This document shows, piece by piece, positions 8,799 to 17,258 of a stretch of 64,000 nt of DNA. A program made the position numbers and the translations under genes. The notes under the pieces are model-generated. The model was given only the letters and a program-made list of their open reading frames with translations, ran no database searches and was not told the origin of the DNA. Every line of letters starts with the position of its first letter. Position 1 is the stretch's first letter. Origin of the DNA: PALSA-555 sp963821325 (GTDB taxonomy: Bacteria; Actinomycetota; Acidimicrobiia; IMCC26256; PALSA-555); contig CAWGDC010000004.1 of the NCBI GenBank assembly GCA_963821325.1, positions 28,714 through 92,713 on the forward strand. Reading direction: 5' to 3'.

Positions 8799-9161
8799 GT
8801 GATCCGCACCCACGGTCTGACCCACGTGCATCTCCTCGTCGACGACCTCGACCGATCGCTGCGCTTCTATACGCAGGTGTTCGGGATGCAGGAGCGGTTC
8901 CGGGACGGGCCACGCATGGTGTTCCTCACCACACCCGGCTCCGCCGACTCCATCACCCTCAACGAACAGCCCGGCGATCCCCGCATCGGCGCGGGTGGCA
9001 TCGACCACCTCGGGTTCCGGTTGGTCGACCCGGCCGACCTCGAGGAGGCCATCCGCCAGGTCGAAGCGGCGGGCGGCCAGCTCGTTGAGCACGGGGAGCA
9101 CGCCCCGGGCTCGCCCTACGCGTACGTCACCGACCCGGACGGTTACCGAATCGAGCTGTGA
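8799..9161 (+). CDS. VOC/glyoxalase superfamily protein
   Basis: 120 aa with one complete pair of beta-alpha-beta-beta-beta modules: THVHLLVDDLDRSLRFYTQVFGM at the start and AYVTDPDGYRIEL at the end. His and Glu positions suit a metal-dependent dioxygenase or isomerase of the vicinal-oxygen-chelate superfamily; the substrate cannot be read from sequence. Leaderless: TAGCAT at 8785-8790 ends eight bases before GTG 8799. It stands between gcvT and the glycine riboswitch/gcvP without obvious functional connection. Confidence 0.82.
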   Translation: MIRTHGLTHVHLLVDDLDRSLRFYTQVFGMQERFRDGPRMVFLTTPGSADSITLNEQPGDPRIGAGGIDHLGFRLVDPADLEEAIRQVEAAGGQLVEHGEHAPGSPYAYVTDPDGYRIEL

Positions 9162-9220
9162 CCTCGCCACGGGCATCAAGGCGTCGTGCCCGGGCTAGGC
9201 TGCGGCGACAGCCGTCGACC

Positions 9221-9385
9221 CCGGTCGGGAGAGTCCTCGCTGCGGCGAGGCGCCGAAGGAGCAAACCCTCCCGGAACCTCTCAGGCCACCGAACCGCCGG
9301 GCGAGGCCACGCTGGAGAGCAGGCGGCGAGCCGCCTCACCGAAGGGGAAAGCCGGTCCGCCGGCGAAACTCTCAGGTCCACCGAC
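9221..9385 (+). ncRNA. Tandem glycine riboswitch
   Basis: Two glycine aptamers lie head to tail in the 62-226 bases before gcvP. Aptamer 1 (about 9221-9295): GGGAGAG at 9227, GCGCCGAAGGAGCAA, CCTCTCAGG. Aptamer 2 (about 9309-9385): TGGAGAGC, CACCGAAGGGGAAAGC, GAAACTCTCAGGTCC. These conserved boxes in this order define the glycine class, which usually turns on glycine-cleavage genes when glycine is plentiful. A 7-bp stem (GGGTCAC/GTGACCC, 9400-9417) follows and could be part of the expression platform. Confidence 0.93.
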
Positions 9386-9446
9386 AGCGCGGGAGCGACG
9401 GGTCACACCGGTGACCCGGGCAGCGCACGCGACCGTCGGAGCGACC

Positions 9447-12305
9447 ATGACCCTGCGAGACCTCGAGCCCACCCGCTTCGTCCGACGCCACATCGGCCCC
9501 GACGACGCCGAGCAGGCGGCCATGCTCGCGACGCTCGGGCTGTCGTCGCTCGACGAGCTCGCCCGCGCCACCGTGCCCGCCGGCATCCGCGACGACGGGC
9601 CGCTCGCGATCCCCGACGCGGCCGACGAGGCGGCCGTCGCCGACGAGCTCGCGGCGCTCGCGGCGCGCAACACCGTGCTCGTCTCGCTGCTCGGCACCGG
9701 GTACGCCGACACCGTCACGCCGCCCGTGATCCAGCGCAACGTGCTCGAGAACCCCGCCTGGTACACGGCGTACACCCCGTACCAGCCCGAGATCGCCCAA
9801 GGGCGCCTCGAGGCGCTCCTGAACTTCCAGACGATGGTCGCCGACCTCACCGGGATGGGGCTCGCGAACGCGTCGCTGCTCGACGAGTCCACCGCCGCCG
9901 CCGAGGCGATGGCGCTGTGCCACCGGGTCAACCAGCAGGCCGGCACCACGTTCGTCGTCGACCCCGGCGCCCATCCGCAGACGATCGGCGTCGTGCAGAC
10001 CCGCGCCGCGGCGCTCGGCCTCGACGTCCACGTCGCGCGACCCCGACGACGGCCTGCCCGACGGCGTGTTCGCGGCGTTGCTCCAAGAGCCGGGCACCAC
10101 CGGCCAGGTCCGCGACCGGCGCGCGACGATCGACGCGCTGCACGCCCGCGGGGCGCTCGTCGCCGTCGCGGCCGACCTCCTCGCCTGCACGCTGCTCGTC
10201 CCGCCGGGGGAGCAGGGCGCCGACGTCGTCGTCGGCTCGGCGCAGCGCTTCGGGGTGCCACTCGGCTTCGGGGGACCCCACGCCGGGTTCCTCGCCACCC
10301 GCGACGAGTACCAGCGCAGCGTCCCCGGCCGGCTCGTCGGCGTGTCCGTCGACACCGCCGGCCGCCCCGCGCTCCGCCTCGCCCTCCAGACCCGCGAGCA
10401 GCACATCCGCCGCGAGCGCGCCACCAGCAACATCTGCACCGCGCAGGTGCTCCTCGCGGTCATCGCCGGGCTCTACGCCGTGTACCACGGTCCCGAGGGG
10501 CTCGCCCGGATCGCGGGGCGCGTCCACCGGCTCGCCGTCGTGCTCGCCGCCGGGCTGCGCGCCGGCACGGTCGACGTGCTCCACGACGTCGTCTTCGACA
10601 CGGTCGCCGCCCGGGTGCCGGGCCGCGCCGGCGCGGTCGCGGCGGCCGCCCGGGCCGACGGCGTCAACCTGCGGGTCGTCGACCCCGACACGGTGGTCAT
10701 CGCGCTCGACGAGACGACCACACCGACGATCGTCGAGACCGTCTGGCGGGCCTTCGGCTGCGCCGCGACCGTCGACGAGCTCGACGGACGCGTCGACGAC
10801 CGCGCTGCCGGCGTCGCTGACCCGCACCTCCCCGTACCTCACGCACCCGGTGTTCCACCGCTACCAGTCCGAGACCGAGCTGCTGCGCTACCTCCGCCGC
10901 CTCGCCGACCGCGACCTCGCGTTGGACCGCACGATGATCCCGCTCGGGTCGTGCACCATGAAGCTGAACGGCACCACCGAGATGGTGCCGATCACCTGGC
11001 CCGAGTTCGCCCGGCTGCACCCGTTCGCGCCCCTCGAGCAGGCCGGCGGGTACCGGCAGCTGTTCGCCGACCTGGAGGCCTGGCTGGCCGAGATCACCGG
11101 CTACGACGCCGTGTCCCTGCAGCCCAACGCCGGATCGCAAGGCGAGTTCGCCGGGCTGCTCGCCATCCGCGCCTACCACCGTGACCGGGGTGAGCCCGAC
11201 CGCGACGTGTGCCTGATCCCGGCGTCGGCGCACGGGACGAACGCGGCGAGCGCCTCGATGGCCGGGCTGCGGGTCGTCGTCGTGGCCTGCGACGACGACG
11301 GCAACGTCGACGTCGACGACCTGAAGCGCAAGGCCCACGAGCACGCCGAGCGGCTCAGCGCGCTCATGGTCACGTACCCGTCGACGCACGGCGTGTTCGA
11401 GGGGACCATCCGGGACGTGTGCGCCGTCGTCCACGACGCCGGCGGCCAGGTGTACCTCGACGGCGCCAACCTCAACGCGCTCGTCGGGCTCGCCAAGCCC
11501 GGCGCGTTCGGGGCCGACGTGTCGCACCTGAACCTGCACAAGACCTTCTGCATCCCCCACGGGGGCGGCGGGCCCGGCGTCGGGCCGGTCGCGGTGCGCG
11601 CCCACCTCGCGCCGTACCTGCCGAACCACCCGCTCGTCCCCGAGGCCGGTCCGGCGACCGGGGTCGGGCCGATCAGCGAGGCGCCGTGGGGCTCGGCGGG
11701 GATCCTCCCGATCTCGTGGGCGTACCTGCGGCTCATGGGCCCGGACGGGCTGCGACAGGCGTCGCTCGTCGCGATCCTCAACGCCAACTACGTCGCCCGG
11801 CGCCTCGCCGAGCACTACCCGGTCCTCTACACCGGTCCGGACGGGTTCGTCGCGCACGAGTGCATCCTCGACCTGCGGCCGCTCACCGCCACGACCGGCG
11901 TGAGCGCCGAGGACGTCGCCAAGCGGCTCATCGACCACGGGTTCCACGCCCCGACGATGTCGTTCCCCGTCGCCGGGACGCTCATGGTCGAGCCCACCGA
12001 ATCCGAATCGCCAGCGCGAGCTCGACCGCTTCTGCGACGCGATGATCGCCATCCGGGCCGAGATCGCCGCGGTCGAGCGGGGGGAGTGGTCCCTCGACGA
12101 CAGCCCGCTGCGGCACGCGCCGCACCCGGCCGCCGACCTGCTCACCGACCAGTGGGACCGCCCCTACACGCGCGCGCAGGCCGCGTACCCGGGCGAGCGG
12201 CCCGACGACAAGTACTGGCCGCCCGTCGGGCGCCTCGACGCCGTGTACGGCGACCGCCACGTCGTGTGCTCCTGCCCGCCGCTCGAGACGTACGCCGACG
12301 AGTGA
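9447..12305 (+). CDS. gcvP: Glycine dehydrogenase (decarboxylating), P protein, frameshifted
   Basis: About 953 aa single-chain P protein that decarboxylates glycine with PLP and loads GcvH. N-terminal half: FVRRHIGPDDAEQAAML, ENPAWYTAYTPYQPEIAQGR. C-terminal half: TMIPLGSCTMKLN and the PLP lysine in SHLNLHKTFCIPHGGGGPG. Three frame breaks are evident, near 10,040 (VHVARDPDD region), 10,800 (after the RVDD segment) and 12,010 (before RFCDAMIAI); the reading resumes with family sequence each time. Start ATG 9447 stands downstream of the tandem glycine riboswitch. Confidence 0.93.
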
Positions 12306-12360
12306 CCGGCGCGGGGAGATGCGCCGCGGGGCAGACCGCGGGTCGTAGGCTCACGTCCCG

Positions 12361-13014
12361 ATGAGCCGATGGGACGACGACGAGGGCCGCTTCGGCGACG
12401 CGCCCACCGAGCGCGCCCCGGTGCCCTCGGGCGGGTCCGGCGGCTACGACCCGACCGTCCCGGCCGGCGACAGCACGCAGTACCTGCCGCCACCCCGCGG
12501 GCCGGGCGGCGGTCCTCCCGGCCCCGGCGGGCCCGAGGACTCGGGACGGCAGCGGACGATCCTCTTCGTCATCGCCGGGATCCTCGTCGTCGTGATCGTG
12601 GTGCTGCTCGTCATCCTGCTGACCAGCTCGGGGAGCTCGAACACGACCAGCCCGTCGACCTCCACGTCGGTGTCGTCGACGACGACGACGACGGCCACGA
12701 CCGCCCCCGCGCAGGTCGCGATCCAGTCGTTCAACGTCCCAAGCACCGTGACCTGCTCGAGCCCGACGACGATCTCGGTGTCGTGGTCGGCCACGAACGC
12801 GACGCAGGTCGTCCTCTCCATCGACGGGGCCGGCGCCTACAAGACCTACTCGGGTCCGACCGGCGCCGACTCCGTGCCGTTCGCGTGCGACGGGCACACC
12901 CACACGTACACGATCACCGCCAAGAACGCCACGTCGCAGCAGAGCCGGTCGTCGACCGTCACCCAGATCTCGCCGCCGACGACGACGCCGACCACGACAC
13001 CGCCGACCACCTGA
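12361..13014 (+). CDS. Membrane-anchored protein with extracellular Ig-like domain
   Basis: 217 aa, not recognised as a named family. Residues 1-65 are a Pro/Gly-rich cytosolic segment, about 66-87 a single strong membrane helix (ILFVIAGILVVVIVVLLVIL), about 88-118 a Ser/Thr linker, and 120-200 a beta-rich domain with two Cys (VTCSSPTTISVSW, VPFACDGHTHTYTI) resembling a PKD/Ig-like fold, ending in a Thr/Pro tail. Topology suggests type II with the sheet domain outside. Leaderless: TAGGCT at 12,346-12,351 ends nine bases before ATG 12,361. Confidence 0.7.
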   Translation: MSRWDDDEGRFGDAPTERAPVPSGGSGGYDPTVPAGDSTQYLPPPRGPGGGPPGPGGPEDSGRQRTILFVIAGILVVVIVVLLVILLTSSGSSNTTSPSTSTSVSSTTTTTATTAPAQVAIQSFNVPSTVTCSSPTTISVSWSATNATQVVLSIDGAGAYKTYSGPTGADSVPFACDGHTHTYTITAKNATSQQSRSSTVTQISPPTTTPTTTPPTT

Positions 13015-13016
13015 GC

Positions 13017-13661
13017 GTGGGTGCGCCGGCGCCGCGCGACTGGGTCGCGTGGCACCAGGCCTACGACGCGCCCGGATCGCCGCTCGCCCGCCGGCTGGTC
13101 CTCGTCCAGGCGCAGCTGCGCCACGCGCTCGACCGTGCCCCGGCCGGGCCGCTGCGACTCGTGAGCCTCTGCGCCGGGCAGGGACGCGACGCGCTCGGGG
13201 TGCTCGCCGCCCATCCCCGCCGAGCCGACGTGCAGGCCCGCCTCGTCGAGCTCAACCCGGCGCTGGCCGACGCGGCCCGCACCGAGGCCCACGCCCAGGA
13301 CCTCGCGGTCGAGATCGTCACCGGCGACGCCGGGCTCACCGACGCCTACGTCGGGGCCGTGCCCGCCCACGTGGTGCTGGCCTGCGGCGTGTTCGGCAAC
13401 GTCAGCGACGCGGACATCGAGACCACGATCCGCGCCTTCCCGCAGCTGTGCGCGCCCGGCGCGTCCGTGCTCTGGACCCGGCACCGCCGGCCCCCCGACC
13501 TCACCCCGACGGTCCGGCGGTGGTTCGCGGACGCCGGCTTCGACGAGCTGGCCTTCGAGGTCCTCGCCGACGACGACTACGTGAGCGTCGGCCACCACTG
13601 CTTCGTCGGCCAGCCTGCACCGTTGCCGACTGGCCGACGCCTCTTCACCTTCGTTGGGTAG
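13017..13661 (+). CDS. Class I SAM-dependent methyltransferase-like protein
   Basis: 214 aa. RLVSLCAGQGRDALGVLAAHP is a glycine-rich SAM-binding motif I, followed by ARLVELNP (motif II acidic residue) and VVLACGVFGNVSDADI. The substrate is unknown; the pattern resembles small-molecule or tRNA-modifying Rossmann methyltransferases. Start GTG 13,017, two bases after the preceding stop, so the two genes are probably cotranscribed. An inverted repeat (GTCGGCCAG at 13,605 with CTGGCCGAC at 13,630) lies inside the last codons and could act in termination. Confidence 0.72.
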   Translation: MGAPAPRDWVAWHQAYDAPGSPLARRLVLVQAQLRHALDRAPAGPLRLVSLCAGQGRDALGVLAAHPRRADVQARLVELNPALADAARTEAHAQDLAVEIVTGDAGLTDAYVGAVPAHVVLACGVFGNVSDADIETTIRAFPQLCAPGASVLWTRHRRPPDLTPTVRRWFADAGFDELAFEVLADDDYVSVGHHCFVGQPAPLPTGRRLFTFVG

Positions 13662-13699
13662 GGATCCGAGCGACGTGAGGATGCGCAGGTCCTGACCGG

Positions 13700-13935
13700 A
13701 CACGGTCGTCGGGTGGCTCGACGTCCGCGGTGCCCCGTGCACGTCGACGACGCGGTTCACGATCGACGAGCTCGACACGAGCTCGTCGTCGAAGGTGATC
13801 GCCCACGACCCCGTCGTGAACGCCAACGGCGTCGGTTCTCGGTGCCGCCCCGGCGCTGGCCATGCCGACGGCCCCGACGGCCCCGCTCAGCAGCGCCGCG
13901 CCGGGCGTCCGAACAATTCCGGGCCCCGTCCTCAT
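13700..13935 (-). pseudogene. Possible broken secreted-protein gene
   Basis: On the minus strand, ATG at 13,933-13,935 opens a plausible signal peptide (MRTGPGIVRTPGAALLSGAV then ASAGAAP). About 35 codons in, a neighbouring frame gives protein-like sequence (FTTGSWAITFDDELVSSSS, IVNRVVDVHG) that runs towards the end of the methyltransferase gene without a clear stop. Either an indel-damaged small secreted protein or chance coding potential in GC-rich DNA. Confidence 0.3.
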
Positions 13936-13994
13936 GGGGACCACGATTGGCCCAGGCGAAGCAAACCGGAGGGCTCTCCACCAGCGGGGGTGTC

Positions 13995-14573
13995 ATGCGC
14001 CAGGTCGTGTGGTCGATGTCGGTGTCGCTCGACGGCTTCATGGAGGGGCCCAACCGCGAGATCGACTGGCATCGCGTCGACGACGAGCTGCTCCAGCACT
14101 TCAACGACGAGTTCCGCGGGGCCGGCGCCTTCCTCGAGGGGCGGGTCACCTACGAGCTGATGGCCGAGTTCTGGCCCACCGCCGACGCCGACCCGGCGAC
14201 CCCGGCACCGGTCGCCGAGTTCGCTCGCATCTGGCGGGGCGTGCCCAAGATCGTCTACTCCCGCACCCTCGAGCACGCCGACGGGAACGCGACGATCGTC
14301 CGCGACGTCATCCCCGAGGAGGTCCGGGCGCTCCAGGCGCCGCCCGGCGGGGACCTCGTCGTCGGCGGCGCCAACCTAGCAGCCACGTTCCTCGAGCACG
14401 ACCTGATCGACGAGATCCGCGTGTACGTCCACCCGGTCGTCCTCGGGCGCGGCAAGCCCATGTTCCGGCGCGCCGACACCAGCCGTGCGCTCCACCTCGA
14501 GGCGACCCGCACGTTCGGGAACGGCGTCGTGATGCTCCGCTACGCCGTCTCACACGGCTCGGCGGCGGGTTAG
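13995..14573 (+). CDS. Dihydrofolate reductase-family (RibD C-terminal domain) protein
   Basis: 192 aa. VVWSMSVSLDGFMEGPNREI, GRVTYELMAEFW, GGDLVVGGANLAATFL and EIRVYVHPVVLGRG are the standard landmarks of the RibD_C/YyaP-like dihydrofolate reductase superfamily, which binds NADPH. The physiological substrate of these stand-alone members is generally unknown. ATG 13,995 is preceded by GCGGGGGTG. Convergent with the membrane-protein gene at 14,574; the two stop codons almost touch. Confidence 0.85.
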   Translation: MRQVVWSMSVSLDGFMEGPNREIDWHRVDDELLQHFNDEFRGAGAFLEGRVTYELMAEFWPTADADPATPAPVAEFARIWRGVPKIVYSRTLEHADGNATIVRDVIPEEVRALQAPPGGDLVVGGANLAATFLEHDLIDEIRVYVHPVVLGRGKPMFRRADTSRALHLEATRTFGNGVVMLRYAVSHGSAAG

Positions 14574-15212
14574 CTAAGCGGCGGCCGCGGCGCCAGCCCC
14601 CCGACGGAGCAGCACGATCGAGGTGACCAGCACCCAGAGCGGCACCAGCAGGAGCGGGAAGAAGATGACGGCCGCGAGCTGGAGCACCGCGACGACGTAG
14701 CCGGCGATCGTGAGCCACCCCGGCAGGACGCCGCCCCGGCGGGCCAGGTACGACGCGAGCGCGACGAACACGCCGGCCGCCAACGCCCCGGGGACCACGA
14801 GGATCCCCGCGGCGAGGCCGCTGAGCTGCTGGGAGAGCGCACCGGAGGGAACCGGCGCGCTGGTGAAGGCCTTGTTGCCGGCGATCGCCGTACCGACCAG
14901 CGCGAACAGCATCCCCATCGCGGCGAACACCGAGCCGAACGTGAGCATCATGCCGGCACCGTCGCCCAGCGCGCTGCGGAGCTTCGACGCGAACCAGATG
15001 AACGCCAACAGACCGAACACCACGAGGTAAGCGCCCAGGATCTGCTTCGTGCGGTTGCTGCTGCTGTTCCACAGCACCGCCCATTGCGTGGCGTTCTTGC
15101 TGTCCTTGGGCGACGGTTGGATGAACGTCCCCACCACGAAGAGCACGGAGAAGGCGATGCCCATCCACGCGCCGACGCGTCCGACGCCCGCGCTCGAACC
15201 TGTCGCTGCCAT
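14574..15212 (-). CDS. Predicted multi-pass membrane protein
   Basis: 212 aa, no named family recognised. Hydrophobic segments suggest about six membrane helices (for example GAWMGIAFSVLFVVGTFI, GAYLVVFGLLAFIWF, GILVVPGALAAGVFVALASY, YVVAVLQLAAVIFFPLLLVP). ATG 15,212 is the most likely start; the codons before it are not protein-like. It resembles short DUF4386-type membrane proteins of Actinobacteria in pattern only. Confidence 0.65.
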   Translation of the reverse strand: MAATGSSAGVGRVGAWMGIAFSVLFVVGTFIQPSPKDSKNATQWAVLWNSSSNRTKQILGAYLVVFGLLAFIWFASKLRSALGDGAGMMLTFGSVFAAMGMLFALVGTAIAGNKAFTSAPVPSGALSQQLSGLAAGILVVPGALAAGVFVALASYLARRGGVLPGWLTIAGYVVAVLQLAAVIFFPLLLVPLWVLVTSIVLLRRGAGAAAAA

Positions 15213-15705
15213 CCGAACGACCCCCCAGTGCTCGAGAAACCTGCCGGTGCGCCGACCCGCCCTCCGGCCCGGGCGAGTCTGACGGACATGCGACCGCCGG
15301 TCAATTGCTGAACACGAACACGTCCGGACCTGCGCTGCGCGTGACAACGCTCGGGTTCCCTGCTCGCCGCGCTCGAGGTGTCCGCATGGCCAGCCTCGTT
15401 GCCCGATCCTGCACGCCGAATCCGCGGATCGACATCCTCGCCACCGCACCCGACACCGGCGCGACGCTGCGCTCGACGACCTGCCGCGGGCTGCTCGACG
15501 TCAGCGTCGACACCAACAAGGGACCGGCCATGACGGAAGGGACGCTCGACGTGACCCTGCCGGACTACCCGCCGTATCAGGCGTCACCGGCGTCCGCGGG
15601 GAGCTCAGCGGCGTGCGCCGTCGCCCCGGACGGTGAGCCTGCCCAGGATGTCGCCGCAGCCCTGCCGGAGCGCGGCGCGGGCGGCGGGGGAGAGGGCGGG
15701 GGAGA
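15213..15705. other. Intergenic region without a supportable gene
   Basis: Open frames exist on both strands, but their composition is that of shadow frames (Arg/Ala/Pro-rich) and none has a convincing start with ribosome-binding or leaderless promoter signals. A short frame from ATG 15,531 (MTEGTLDVTLPDYPPYQAS) is the only slightly protein-like piece. I see no RNA gene here. Confidence 0.5.
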
Positions 15706-15744
15706 GGGAGGCGGGCGAGCCACGATCGCGCTCGCCCGCCTCCC
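15706..15744 (-). terminator. Strong terminator-like hairpin
   Basis: GGGAGGCGGGCGAG (15,706-15,719) pairs perfectly over 14 bp with CTCGCCCGCCTCCC (15,731-15,744), leaving an 11-nt loop. It lies 41 bases past the stop of the minus-strand gene at 15,786, as expected for its terminator. No T-run follows. Confidence 0.6.
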
Positions 15745-15785
15745 GCACGCCGTTGCCCTCGCCGGGGCATGGGCGGCGCCGCGGA

Positions 15786-16388
15786 TCAGCCGCTGGCCGC
15801 CGTCGACGCCGTTGACGACGCACCGACTGCGCCGCCCCCGAGCAACTGCTCCTCGGATGGTGTCCGACGACCATGCCAGATGCCCACCACGACGAGCACG
15901 GCCATCAGCGCCGCAAGCACGAACGCGGCGATGCCCGCCCAGAAGGCGATCTGGCCGAAAGTCCAAAAGCCGTACGCCTCGAGCAGCAAGCCTCGGAGCG
16001 TCGTCCCCTGGAACGACGTCTGCTCGAGCGCCTTGAGCTTCGCGTTCGCCGGATGCGCCAGCGCCTGCGCGCTGATCGTCGCGTACACGCCGCCGAACGG
16101 CATCTCCGACAGATGCACCCCGATGAAGTGGTTCGCGTACGCCTCGGCCTGCGGCCCGGTCAGCACCTGCTGCCCCGCGTACTGGTTCAGGTACGGGCCG
16201 ATCTTCGGGCTTGCCAGCGCCGAGCTGCCCGCCTTCGGGAAGAAGATCTGCTGCTGCGCCAGCTGGTCGTGGACCGAGCCGTTGGCGAACGTGTAACCCC
16301 ACATCAAGAGGCCACCCGCGACCAGCAACACCACCACCACCAGCGCCCCGCCGGCACTCGCCAAGAAGTCGAACACTCGCCGTCGCAT
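15786..16388 (-). CDS. Conserved two-helix membrane protein of unknown function
   Basis: 200 aa. One membrane helix near the N-terminus (about 12-32), an extracytoplasmic stretch of about 110 residues with YLNQYAGQQVLTGPQAEAYA and HLSEMPFGGVYATISAQALA, and a second helix at about 150-172, then a short cytosolic tail. The pattern matches hypothetical membrane proteins seen in soil Actinobacteria. ATG 16,388 is preceded by GAGGAGAGG at good distance. A strong hairpin lies downstream. Confidence 0.7.
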   Translation of the reverse strand: MRRRVFDFLASAGGALVVVVLLVAGGLLMWGYTFANGSVHDQLAQQQIFFPKAGSSALASPKIGPYLNQYAGQQVLTGPQAEAYANHFIGVHLSEMPFGGVYATISAQALAHPANAKLKALEQTSFQGTTLRGLLLEAYGFWTFGQIAFWAGIAAFVLAALMAVLVVVGIWHGRRTPSEEQLLGGGAVGASSTASTAASG

Positions 16389-16589
16389 ACTTCGCCTCTC
16401 CTCGGTGTCCTGTGCTCCTGCACGCCAGCGTCACGGAAGGGGAGGGGACCCGATAGGGCCAGAGGGCCTAATCCCTCAGCCCGTCGGCCCGCTGTCCCCG
16501 CTCGATCGCGTGGCCGAGGCGTCCAGCCCGCGCCTCGCCGAGGCCCGTGCGCAGCCCACCGACGACCCTGAGAGCACCCGACGATCTAC

Positions 16590-16778
16590 TTGACATAACG
16601 AGGATTATCGGCACTCACGCACACGGGTGAGGGGCGTCGTCCCATCAGGCCATATCCCGGGGCCGGCTCAAGCCCGAAAAGGGATCCACCGATGCTCCTA
16701 AGAGGGTTGGGAGGCGGACCGGGTGGTCCGCGTTCCGGCCTGTCAGCCGCTGCGGTGCCGAGAGGGGTCCTGAGGGGC
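16590..16778 (+). promoter_or_regulatory. Leader of the exosortase operon, possibly structured
   Basis: This stretch is noticeably less GC-rich than its surroundings and has no gene. It begins with TTGACA (16,590-16,595), a good -35 hexamer, although no convincing -10 follows at 16-18 nt. A 7-bp perfect hairpin (GCGGACC-GGGT-GGTCCGC, 16,714-16,731) stands 48 bases before the first ATG. I compared the leader with GEMM, cobalamin and SAM riboswitch boxes and saw no match. A regulatory leader is inferred from length and structure only. Confidence 0.35.
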
Positions 16779-17258
16779 ATGAGAACTGGCCGTCGAACCA
16801 AGTGCCTCGCGCTCGGAATGCTCGCGGGCGCGGCGGTCGCCTTCGTGGCCACATCCGGGACGGCGTCGGCGGCACCGTCGTCGGTGCAGCCGATCGTCGT
16901 CTGCAGCGTGACCCGACACGGGTCGACGCACTCGATCTTCGGGTACGCCAACACCGGACCGAACCTGACGCTCGGCGTCGGGAGCAGCAACAGCTTCTCC
17001 CCCGGCCCGGCCGACCGCGGCCAGCCCACGACCTTTCAGTCCGGCACGAAGATCAACGTCTTCGCCATCGATGCCCCCGGGCCGGTGACGTGGACGCTCG
17101 ACGGCGTGCGCGTGCGCACGCCCGGCCAGGCCTGCCAGGCGACGCCGGTGAGCAGCCCGGTGGCCGACTGGGGTCCCGTCGTGGCCATCGTCGGCGTCAC
17201 CGCGCTGCTCGGCCTCCTGCTGTTCTGGCGCACGTTTCGCCTTCGGACCCGCTCGTGA
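16779..17258 (+). CDS. Secreted protein with C-terminal membrane anchor, candidate exosortase substrate
   Basis: 159 aa. Signal peptide (MRTGRRTKCLALGMLAGAAV, cleavage near TASA-AP), a beta-rich extracellular region of about 90 residues with two Cys (VVCSVTR, GQACQAT), then VSSPVADWGP, a hydrophobic helix (VVAIVGVTALLGLLLFW) and a basic tail RTFRLRTRS. The order motif, helix, Arg-rich end is that of sorting signals cut by sortase-like enzymes; there is no LPxTG. The exosortase-like gene 1.4 kb downstream in the same operon makes this protein its likely substrate. ATG 16,779 follows GAGGGG. Confidence 0.72.
   Translation: MRTGRRTKCLALGMLAGAAVAFVATSGTASAAPSSVQPIVVCSVTRHGSTHSIFGYANTGPNLTLGVGSSNSFSPGPADRGQPTTFQSGTKINVFAIDAPGPVTWTLDGVRVRTPGQACQATPVSSPVADWGPVVAIVGVTALLGLLLFWRTFRLRTRS

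Noticed and set aside
15305..16036. Long plus-strand open frame across the terminator and membrane-protein gene
   Set aside because: Arg/Ala/Gly-rich composition without start signals; it overlaps a better minus-strand gene and a strong hairpin.
16590..16778. A c-di-GMP (GEMM) riboswitch before the exosortase operon
   Set aside because: CACGCAC is present but the following GGGCAAACC and GCAAAGCC boxes are missing.
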